Source: Doryteuthis pealeii (lineage: Eukaryota > Mollusca > Cephalopoda > Myopsida > Loliginidae). Taken from it: a stretch of 64,000 bases of DNA. How positions within the stretch are numbered: the first letter of the stretch is position 1; each line of letters begins with the position of its first letter. Position numbers and translations under genes: made by a program. Below are positions 55,465 to 64,000 of the stretch, piece after piece. The notes under the pieces were generated by a model. The model had not been told where the DNA came from and did not search any database. It worked only from the letters and a program-made list of their open reading frames with translations. The stretch spans positions 45,835,361-45,899,360 of the forward strand of contig CM042156.1 in NCBI GenBank assembly GCA_023376005.1. Reading direction: 5' to 3'.

Positions 55465-55620
55465 TCTCATAGCACTAATACCCCTGGGAAAGTTATGAAT
55501 CCATATATTCTCCCTCCAGATATAGGTAAAATAGTAGGGCAGATTGGGCTCTTTAACTTTGGATAGGTAAGCAGTTCAGAAAAAAGGAAAACTCTGAATT
55601 GGAAAAACCTGAGATCAGTC
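55465..55620 (+). mobile_element. SINE body fragment
   Basis: Counterpart of 30095-30265. Confidence 0.55.
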
Positions 55621-56110
55621 GTTGATTGGTTTTGTGGCATTCCTTGTGCACCAATTCTTTCCTATCGACTGTGCCAAAAAGTGCGGATGGTCCAACACAC
55701 GCCTTCACAACTATAAAACAAAACACTGCGTGAATCCTCATGTGTCGAAATCGACAAGAGAGTCCATTTCATGAAATAGATACAGATCATGAATAAATCA
55801 CTGATGAATACGCGCCCCAAATGTGTACCAACACGTACCACAGTCAATTTTCCATTGCCGTACACGTGTTGGTATCATATTATACCACAGAGGCGTGGTA
55901 CATTATTGGCTCACTTTGTGTACCAGCAATATTTTCCAAATTGATTCAATAAAGGAAATGTGGTAATGCCAACGAGGAGAAACTGTCATTTGAGGAAACG
56001 TAGGTAGAACATTTTCAGTGTTCATATGCCACACATAGTTGATTATTTTGATTTTTGAATGGTACAGCTATTGTTTTTTATTTATTTATTTATTTGCTAG
56101 TGCAGATATT

Positions 56111-56440
56111 GGACCATACTACCTTTAGGCACTCCTTTTTTATCTCGATTAAGAAAGGACATGTTTTTCATTTACACCGTCAACTGGTCGTCTTTGTACA
56201 TGTTCAGCTGGGGGTCTGTGTCTGTATGTAACATATGTGTAGACCAGTGGTTCTCAACAGGGGTCCACATGGAGCCACGGGGTCCATGTAACATTACTGA
56301 GGGTACACACAAAAAATACCGAATTGGGGGTCCACGGTGATATTCTAGTGGTCCATAGAGCAATTCGGACCATATTACCTTTAGGCACCCTTTTTTGATC
56401 TCGATTAAGAAAGGACATGTTTTTCATTTACACCGTCAAT
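56111..56440. mobile_element. Half-MITE / hAT-like end / half-MITE composite
   Basis: Half-MITE 56111-56183, hAT-like element from CAGTGGTTCTCAAC at 56245 to about 56366, half-MITE 56367-56440. Counterpart of 28729-29057. Confidence 0.7.
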
Positions 56441-56500
56441 GCCAGCGAGGAGAAACTACCATTTGAGCAAACGTAGACAACGTGTTAAACTATAACATTT

Positions 56501-56758
56501 TCAGTGTTCAGTCGTGTCCTGATGGAAATAGTGTTGGATAGTCGTCTGCTTAGATTCGCTGCTATCGGGTTCTGCTTCTCTCTCTCTTTTAACGGTTCGT
56601 ATCAGGGTTTTTCTTTCAGGTCGGGTTGGACACCTTCCATCGGGATTGTCTGCTTCTCTGCGTTCCATCTGTATTAGTTTTATATCATGGAGACAACACA
56701 GATACATTTTGTCATAAAAAGCTTTTCTCTTTATTACCCGATACAATTTTAACCACAC
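56501..56758 (-). other. Conserved frame with PIP-box-like C-terminus
   Basis: 85-codon frame ending KQTTIQHYFHQDTTEH. The Helitron of the other arm would interrupt it at 56702/56703, within its N-terminal third. No other domain is recognised. Confidence 0.3.
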
Positions 56759-56759
56759 A

Positions 56760-57465
56760 CGCGGGAAGAATCAGACAGATGCAGAACACAACTGCCCAAC
56801 AGTCTCAACTCTGACTAACTCCTACTTTTCCTAAAACTCATCTGAACATGTGACTCTCTAAACCAATAAGAGTCCTGCCTCAGAATGAACTCGGGGTGAA
56901 ACTTTGTCAATCAAACACTCGGTGATTTTCCATCGAGTTACTGTTAATTCTAAAATCTAAACTACACTTCCTTTAAAAAATGATAGGCTATGCCTATCCG
57001 ATATGTAACACTAAAAGAAGATGAACTCTCCTCATTGTCGAAATGTGAGCCATTTTGAAATGCACAAGGCTTTGTTTGTATCAATTTCACAATATACATT
57101 ATGAAATATGAATATGTTTACGACGAGAATAGTAAAGGGAATCAAATTCATACACCTTTATATTCATGACATAATATTTTTAGAGCAAAAGATTGACGGC
57201 CATTTTGTTTTATTAAGATTGACTTAAAGAAACAGATAAATAACAAAATATCTTTTCAAATATAAAGGTGAAATTAATGTTTGGTTTTAAAGAAGGATTA
57301 TCATAATCACCATTATCATGATCAAAAAGTCGTGCTGACAGCACAGATTTACTTGGCTTTCTCTGTCTGTCTGTTTGTCTCTCTCTCTTTTATTCTATCT
57401 ACATATCTCGCTATCCGTCGCTATGAGCCACCGCTCTTGATAAGTCCTCTAGACGGTATCCGGTG
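56760..57465. other. Interval without recognised gene
   Basis: Counterpart of 27070-27790. Confidence 0.4.
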
Positions 57466-57469
57466 TCCA

Positions 57470-57493
57470 CACACACACACACACACACACACA

Positions 57494-57542
<49 letters not shown>
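57470..57542. repeat. (CA)n(TA)n compound microsatellite
   Basis: CA then TA array. Confidence 0.95.
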
Positions 57543-57544
<2 letters not shown>

Positions 57545-57734
57545 GAATACGCGAGAGTCATTCAATAAATAAGGTGCATGTTCTTTGATAACCGCTGCGC
57601 CATAAGAGTTAGTGTTTTTTCACGACTTGTTCTATCTTTTCGACACCAGCTCATAGTAGCAAACCTATGTCTAACCCATTTGTAAACATTCTTATGACTA
57701 AGGCAAACTTTTTCGTAAACACCACACAGTCTTC

Positions 57735-57771
57735 TGTACACACACGCACACACACATACACACACACACAC

Positions 57772-57818
<47 letters not shown>
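57735..57818. repeat. CA/TA/GT palindromic microsatellite
   Basis: CA array, short TA, then GT array, so it can fold on itself. Confidence 0.9.
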
Positions 57819-57819
<1 letters not shown>

Positions 57820-57927
57820 CAGAACAAGTCGTGAAATACTTTTCATTAGTTATATCGCTGTCTTACCTATCTGAATTTTGCATCAACTAACCATTGTGAC
57901 CATATTCACCGGTAAGTCACCTTTTCC

Positions 57928-57967
<40 letters not shown>
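57819..57967. other. Segment specific to this arm, ending in TA array
   Basis: About 90 bp (57838-57925) have no match in the left arm, where a SINE and extra TA arrays lie instead. TA array 57933-57967. Confidence 0.6.
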
Positions 57968-57969
<2 letters not shown>

Positions 57970-58631
57970 AATAGCCCTTAATAAACAACTACACAAAAAT
58001 GTAAATATGAACGTACAATGATTGCAGTTCCCTAATCTCTAGGCATGAAATAACCCTAGACGGTTTGACATGCCGCTAAAATCTATCAATTAAGACAAAT
58101 TAAACAAGAATGCTTCTAAATTTGTTGAGTTGGTTGCAAATACAAAAACAAAAAAACAAACAAAAACTACCATGATTTTATCACACAACTCCCTCGGAAG
58201 TTTATTTTATATAATCATTAACATCATTTTCAGGATTTCCACGCATGAACAAGTTATTGTTGTTGTCGTTGTTGTTGTTGTTGTTTGTTTTGCTTTTTAT
58301 AATGTTTTTTATTTATCTATATAATTTATCTATATTTTTAATGTGTTTCCTCCTTTCGGGTTTTGTTGCCGTTATTCAATTACAAACATTTATTTGAATA
58401 TTTTCAGTACTGGACCTTCCCTATTTCTAGTATGTGTCTTCTTCTTCTTCTTCTTCTTCTTCTTCTTCTTGTACATTCATCAAATAATTCCAAAAATAAG
58501 GCGCCCAATTATCACTGATTTGAAACAAGATTCCAATCCGGTTAAAGATCAACCCTGAACAATTTTTCGAAAGATACCAACACACAAGTCACGCCATCTT
58601 TGTGTAAAGGTAATTAACAGAGACAAATTGC

Positions 58632-58797
58632 TTGGCTGGACAATTTATTTATCGCCGCACTTCGCATAAATATAAGAAAAGTACAACCTGGGCGGCCATT
58701 CGTCCACGCGCGTGTACAAAGAGACGATATGTTTGGAGACGATATGGGTGGTCGTTTACGGGCAAAGGCTTGACGCCGAGCTTCACTTGTTGTCAAG

Positions 58798-58847
<50 letters not shown>

Positions 58848-58982
58848 GACGACTTGCCTTTTGAAGGGGATTGTAGATATTTATACAAAGCTATTTGCCT
58901 ACAACTGAATTTTTCATTCAGTTTTTGTACGTACAAAAAGAACATAAAATTAGGTTGGAACAAAATATATGTCCGTTCTTGA
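58632..58982 (+). other. Conserved frame with AAT array
   Basis: Counterpart of 25278-25655; the AAT array (58799-58846) is shorter than in the left arm. Confidence 0.3.
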
Positions 58983-59029
58983 ACTGCATTAGTGCGATCC
59001 CTTTCTTTTTAGAATCTTTGTATTCAGTT

Positions 59030-60710
59030 TAGACTTGTAATAAAAGACGAACTAAGTAATTGCTTTATTCAAGCTTTATTCAATATAAGTTAACTATGGT
59101 TCAGTTTAGGTGAGGGATTATTTAGTATTTATAGTGAATTGATCCGGGGAGAGGCAAGTATGTTTGACATCGCTACACCTTATATTGAATATTACATAAG
59201 CTTCAAAACCTCTCAGACAAGTTAGGGACATCAAACGATACCATATGTAATAAAATACGAACAAGGTAATTGCTTTACTTAAGCTTTATTCAGTATAACG
59301 TAACTGTGGTCCAGTTAAGGTGAAGATTCTTTTAGTATGTATAGTGAACTGATCCATGGGGAAACAAATATATTTGACTTCACCACATTACGGAATCAAG
59401 TTAGATAACAGCTAGTGCAATAAGAGGCTAACTAGGTAATTGATTTACATAAGATGTGTATTCAATATAAATTAGCTGTGGTCCAGTTATAGTGAAGATT
59501 CCTTACTATTTATAGTGAACTGATCCGGGGAGAGGCAAGTATGTTTGACATCGCTACACCATATATTGAATATTACATAAGCTTCAAAACCTTTCAGACA
59601 AGTTAGGGACATCAAAAGATACTCTATGTAATAAAAGACAAGGTAATTACTTTTCTTAAGCTTCATTCAGTATTACTTAACTGTGGTCCAGTTAAGGTGA
59701 AGAGTCTTTTAGAATTCAGTGAACTGATACAGAGAGAGATAACTATGTTCGACTTCCTCACAGAATAAAGTTAAAGAACAAGTATTGTAATAAAAAGACG
59801 AACAAAGTAATTGCTTTACTTAAACTTTATTCAGTACTAGAAGGGACTACCCAGTGTCGCTTGGGTAGAGAGGTGATACAAAATATAACTAGTGTATTGA
59901 TTTGTGTACTTCTGAGATTCACAAATACTAGACATTTTGAAGAAGAATTTCAATGCTATTTCTATGTATATTTTAATTTCTAAATATCTTGGAATATAAA
60001 TAAAATCTTCGTAATTATTTAGGTGAGGGATTATTTAGTATTAATAGTGAACTGATCCGGGGAGAGGCAAGTATGTCTGACATCGCTACACCTTATATTG
60101 AATATTACATAAGCTTCAAAACCTCTCAGACAAGTTAGGGACATCAAACGATACCATATGTAATAAAAGACGAACAAGGTAATTGCTTTACTTAAACTTT
60201 ATTCAGTATAACTTAACTGTGGTCCAGTTAAGGTGAAGATTCTTTTAGTATGTATAGTAAACTGATCCAGGGGGAGATAACTTTGTTTGACTTCACCACT
60301 CAATGCAGAGTGGTTGGTAAAATACGTATAACTTAACTGTGGTCTAGTTAAGGTGAAGACTGTTTAGTATTTATCGTGAACTGATCCATGGGGAGACAAA
60401 TATATTTTACTTCACTGCATTACGGAATAAAGTTAAATAACAGGTAGTGCAATAAAAGACTAACGAGGTAATTCATTTACATAAGATTTTTATTCAATAT
60501 AAATTAGCTGTGGTCCAGTTATAGTGAAGATTCCTTACTATTTATAGTGAACTGATCCGGGGAGAGGCAAGTATGTTTGACATCGCTACACCATATATTG
60601 AATATTACATAAGCTTCAAAATCTTTCAGACAAGTTAGGGAACATCAAAAGATACTATATGTAATAAAATACGAACAAGCTAATTGCTTTACTTAAGCTT
60701 TATTCTATAC
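59030..60710 (-). repeat. Satellite array, mirror copy, with Helitron ends
   Basis: Eight agtgaactgatcc-type motifs as in 23670-25235. Helitron-type ends on the minus strand have their CTAG at 59837-59840 and 60710-60713, each next to a hairpin (gactaccca/tgggta; ctacccgg-type). Confidence 0.85.
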
Positions 60711-61019
60711 TAGAAGCGGCTACCCGGCGTTGCTTGGGATAGAGGGTAGGATAAAAAAGTTAGTCTCGCAGATCCATTGATTGTTTTGGTCTTCCATAAT
60801 TGATTTGTTTATGTTTTAATCATGAACACCACTAACAATTTTACCTTCTCTTATTATTCAAATTCTAATTTTTGGATATCTTCAAGAATATTGATTATTT
60901 TTTACTTCTAAACTCTACCGGTGTGGAAAACCCCCAGATAATTCACTTTTTCAAAATGAAAAATAATTTCAAACTGACATCTGAGGAAAAAATTTAAAAC
61001 AGAAAAGACCATCATTCCC
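60711..61019 (-). mobile_element. Helitron-type 3' region, family 2, and flank
   Basis: Counterpart of 23400-23669, including agttagtctcgcagatcc. Confidence 0.5.
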
Positions 61020-61250
61020 GTACTTTCTGAAAATAATCATCAGTACCGTATGTAGTGGTCAAAAGAAAGAAAAAAAAACACCGGAGGAGTTTTCTAAGAT
61101 ATATGTAAAAAGTGCTCAATAAACTGAGTAGAGCATAATTATGAGGAGCTACATGAGTCAGACACTATCTACCTAGGTTTCACCCGAATGGTTCTTATCC
61201 GGAAGAACCATTTGGCTAACCCTAGTTAGATAGCTTCTGACTCATGTAGT

Positions 61251-61310
<60 letters not shown>

Positions 61311-61320
61311 AAGTAGATTA
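61020..61320. mobile_element. Inverted-repeat element, tail type II, plus TA array
   Basis: Counterpart of 23094-23400 with the tail nearest 61020 and the TA array at 61256-61306. Confidence 0.7.
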
Positions 61321-61398
61321 CGTTAAAATTTAAAATATCGGATAATAACTGATACCACTGGATTTTACGCTTCGAATTTCCAACAAACACAATAAACA

Positions 61399-61443
<45 letters not shown>

Positions 61444-61850
61444 TATATATATATTTCTTTTTGCTAAATTATCATGACGTTTCTCGTGACGCTTCTCGGG
61501 TTGATGGGCGTTCAAAAAACAATGGCGTTATTATCTGGATGAGATCTTTATAAATTACTCAACAGTCAAACAATTTAAAATGATTTCCTAAGTTGAATTA
61601 TTGTTATGTTCGGGTAGGCAAGGGAAACCTGAAAAAGGTCAGAGAATACAACGGCCGAAAAGTTGTGTTTTTATATATCATGATAAAGATGAAAACAGTT
61701 CGAAAGATCAAAATTACGCGTTTCCTGTACAATAATTTATCTAATCCTCTAATTATCTAACACAATAATATTCATCATCATTATCATCATTAGGTCGTGC
61801 TGACTGCACGGATTTCCATGATACACACACACACAAACACACACACATAC
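61321..61850. other. TA array and interval without recognised gene
   Basis: TA arrays at 61400-61455; otherwise the counterpart of 22568-23090. Confidence 0.4.
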
Positions 61851-61854
61851 AAAC

Positions 61855-61861
61855 ACACACG

Positions 61862-61898
<37 letters not shown>

Positions 61899-62031
61899 CT
61901 ATATATAATATATACTATATATATATATAATATTATATATATATATTATATATCATTTCTTATTACATTTTAATGTCATGTTCGGTCTTATAACTAATGC
62001 GGTGCTGCTATTGCGGTTGGACATCTTCATC

Positions 62032-62075
<44 letters not shown>
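61855..62075. repeat. CT and TA microsatellites
   Basis: CT arrays at 61860-61900 and 62036-62075 with TA-rich sequence between. Confidence 0.9.
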
Positions 62076-62077
<2 letters not shown>

Positions 62078-62400
62078 CTCGTCCCTATCGTTATCGCTCC
62101 TGGCAGTCCTCCTCACGGCATCTAGTATCAGTGCAGAGATGTAGGTTTTTTGCTGATCGACCCAATCTTGTGTGTTCATTGGTTCGTGTCCAGAGGAGAA
62201 CATAACTTATGAATTTGTAGTTACTTCTCCATCAGTGTTCAACATATATTGTCCGTCTAACTCGGATGGTTTGTGTGATAGGAGGTAATTGGCCATACAG
62301 CTTCTTTTTTGTGGAGTGCTACTTCCAGGATTTGTTCAAGACAGCACGCAGCAATCTCGTGTAGTTCCCACTCAGCTTTCTTTCCAAGCGTTTTGTAAAA
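62010..62400 (-). pseudogene. Decayed LINE ORF2 C-terminus
   Basis: Counterpart of 22030-22420, on the minus strand. Confidence 0.6.
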
Positions 62401-62589
62401 TTTAAAAAAAAAAAATTTTTTTGAGAAGTAAATTTTTCAGTTATGCAATTCAAATTATCTTGATCTACCATCTGATGAGACGAAATTTTGGGGAGCTATA
62501 TTAAATCTACTTGGATTTATAAAGGCCCCAATTTTGGTCAAAATAAATTTATTATGGAATAACGGTGTTGAGTTTTTCCTTCCTTTCAA

Positions 62590-62636
<47 letters not shown>
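62590..62636. repeat. (TA)n array
   Basis: TA array directly upstream of the LINE fragment. Confidence 0.95.
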
Positions 62637-62637
<1 letters not shown>

Positions 62638-62978
62638 TGAACAAGAGGTGGAAACAACACCCTACGAGAAAACAGCTGTACAGCCACCTACCACATATCA
62701 CCCAAACCATCCGAGTAAGACGGACAAGACACGCGGGACACTGCTGGAGAAACAAGGACGAACTCATAAGCGACGTCCTCCTATGGAAGCCAGCACATGG
62801 AAACGCCAATGTGGGCCGACCAGCAAAGACGTACAATCATCAGCTCTGTGCGGATGCAGGATGCAGGATGCTACATAGAGGACCTCCCGAGAATGATGAG
62901 CGATAGGGACGGATGGAGAGAGATTGTCATGGATATCCGCGCTGAAAGCGCGACATGATTGATGATGATGATGATGAT
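62638..62978 (+). pseudogene. LINE ORF2 C-terminus and 3' end with (TGA)n tail
   Basis: Frame reads LNKRWKQHPTRKQLY, ITQTIRVRRTRHAGHCWR, ELISDVLLWKPAHG, VGRPAKTY and QLCADAGC. After one frameshift near 62865, within a gatgcag duplication, it continues IEDLPRMMSDRDGWREIV and ends at TGA 62956-62958. This is the end of a widespread non-LTR retrotransposon protein. A tandem-trinucleotide 3' tail (62959-62978) is typical of the RTE clade, so RTE is my inference. It is 5'-truncated at the TA array and absent from the left arm. Confidence 0.75.
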
Positions 62979-62979
62979 A

Positions 62980-62984
62980 TATAT

Positions 62985-63031
<47 letters not shown>
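62980..63031. repeat. (TA)n array
   Basis: TA array between the LINE end and the ribozyme element. Confidence 0.95.
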
Positions 63032-63033
<2 letters not shown>

Positions 63034-63236
63034 TTAATTGAAGTCGTACCTAATTTTGAAAGTTAATTAATTAATAATTAATTAATCTGCTGATGAGGCC
63101 TAATAGGCCAAATGTACATACAGAGATTGATTTTTCTCGATTTGTTTAGCCTTTTACATTTGAATAGGTATGCCCGCCTAATTAATTAATTATTAATTAA
63201 TTAACTTTCAAAATTAGGTACGATTTCAATTAAGCA
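63032..63236 (+). mobile_element. Inverted-repeat element carrying a hammerhead-like core
   Basis: Arms of about 50 bp: gcttaattgaagtcgtacc pairs with ggtacgatttcaattaagc, continuing through attaattaat palindromic sequence. Absent from the left arm. Confidence 0.75.
63086..63124 (+). ncRNA. Hammerhead ribozyme 7, one core base missing
   Basis: Stem I is UCUG with CAGA (4 bp) and the core CUGAUGA is at 63090-63096. Stem II is GGCC with GGCC (63097-63100 and 63106-63109, loop UAAUA). Then AAA stands where GAAA is required, so G12 is absent. The self-complementary stem III AUGU/ACAU follows, then U16.1 and A17. One missing base in otherwise full agreement could be decay or a consensus error. 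Confidence 0.55.
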
Positions 63237-63309
63237 CACATTCCCCCAAAAAATTGTCGGCTAGATAAAAGCCATATCAAAACACATCGTTTGTGTATTT
63301 ACTTCTCGT

Positions 63310-63334
63310 ATATATATATATATATATATAATAT

Positions 63335-63366
<32 letters not shown>

Positions 63367-63368
63367 AT
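63310..63368. repeat. (TA)n array
   Basis: TA array; similarity with the left arm resumes just right of it. Confidence 0.95.
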
Positions 63369-63474
63369 GCGCCAATTTTAATAAACTTCAAAGTCAGAAA
63401 TTCTCCTCAACTCATAATAAAAGGAAACTGATCAAAATTTTACATTATTTCATTTTACATATATTTATCCATTT

Positions 63475-63560
63475 GCCACGGGTTGGATGTGAAACAAGGT
63501 CGCAAGTGTGGAGATGTGAGACTAGCTTTTCTAACCATTGCACCACGATGGGATGCCCCA
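63475..63560 (-). mobile_element. tRNA-derived SINE head
   Basis: Counterpart of 20885-20965. Confidence 0.6.
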
Positions 63561-64000
63561 TTATCTTATTTTGTATTTCAATCATGAAAATCAACTCGAC
63601 AGGTCCATTTCGTTAATTGATGTCTAATTTGCCCTTCATTTTCTTTTTCTATTTTTTTAATTTTATTACAGAACAATGATCTATGAAGGACGGCTGGAAA
63701 GGGAGAAAAGGGGAAAAAGGTGTTTGTGACGGGGTATATAAAAAAAAGTAAAATAAAATAAAATAGAATAAAATAAAAGACTCGCAGGTCTAAGTGAATC
63801 TCCCGGTCTGTGTCAACTCGAGGAAATAATCCATATGAGGGGTAAGATAAAAAGCAGGAGTGGCTTGGTTCACGGAGACCATCTGCTTTCGGAAGTAGAA
63901 AAAAAAGAAAAGAAAAGGGACATTGGACAGATATAAAGCAATCTTATCGGACTTTTATTTTACGAATATTCCCACCCCCTGTGTTTATTTGAGTACACGT
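63561..64000. other. End of visible right C arm, no recognised gene
   Basis: Counterpart of 20439-20880. Similarity continues to the last base of the window. Confidence 0.6.

Larger units (their letters stand above)
51568..64000 (-). repeat. Inverted repeat C, right arm (over 12.4 kb, runs off the window)
   Basis: Reverse complement of 20439-34160 with the same order of satellites, SINEs, Helitrons and short frames. It lacks the Helitron of 27846, the SINE of 26361 and the hairpin elements of 21176-21785, and has its own LINE end and ribozyme element at 62638-63235. Confidence 0.92.

Overview
The window looks like gene-poor, repeat-dense DNA from a mollusc, most likely a coleoid cephalopod such as an octopus. 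I base this on the density of tRNA-headed SINEs, long TA, CA and GA microsatellites, palindromic DNA transposons, Helitron ends, LINE 3' ends and PLE-like or retrozyme-like ribozyme repeats. The species is an inference. I found no intact protein-coding gene. Every longer open frame I can interpret is a decayed transposon fragment, a simple-repeat translation or a short conserved frame of unknown meaning. There is one 100-N gap (3901-4000) and one isolated n (46940). Repeat copies differ mostly by scattered one-base indels, as in poorly polished long-read sequence.

Layout. (1) 1-3870: a purine-rich tract, a palindromic MITE, a CpG-rich block, then inverted repeat A (about 1330-3870). (2) 4001-12680: inverted repeat B, arms about 4.2 kb, with a copy of the same MITE exactly at its apex. 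(3) 12690-20431: a mosaic of SINEs, Helitron copies, TA arrays and hairpin elements. This includes two tandem 312-bp units that each carry a complete hammerhead ribozyme downstream of a tRNA-like pol III head, and two further hammerheads inside separate inverted repeats. (4) 20439-34160 and 51568-64000: the two arms of a very large inverted repeat C, which runs off the right edge. Both arms carry a satellite array, Helitron ends, SINEs, a decayed LINE end, a zinc-finger remnant and several short conserved frames. (5) 34160-51567: the 17-kb loop of C, holding more MITEs, an hAT-like end, a mariner transposase remnant, a 470-bp tandem repeat, GA-rich modules and a direct copy (43561-46145) of window positions 1-2555.

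The most interesting content is the ribozyme-bearing repeats. At least five sites match the hammerhead consensus (two on the tandem 312-bp units, one at 18138-18187, one at 18349-18389 and a divergent pair at 21389-21482), with a sixth lacking one core base at 63086-63124 and weaker relics elsewhere. Almost all sit next to TA arrays, and two tail types recur downstream of otherwise different hairpins. This fits Penelope-like or retrozyme-like retroelements, which are known to carry hammerheads. The tRNA-headed tandem version also resembles the schistosome Sm-alpha type of SINE-ribozyme. A comparison of the two C arms also gives natural empty and filled sites, including a 639-bp Helitron inserted exactly between A and T.
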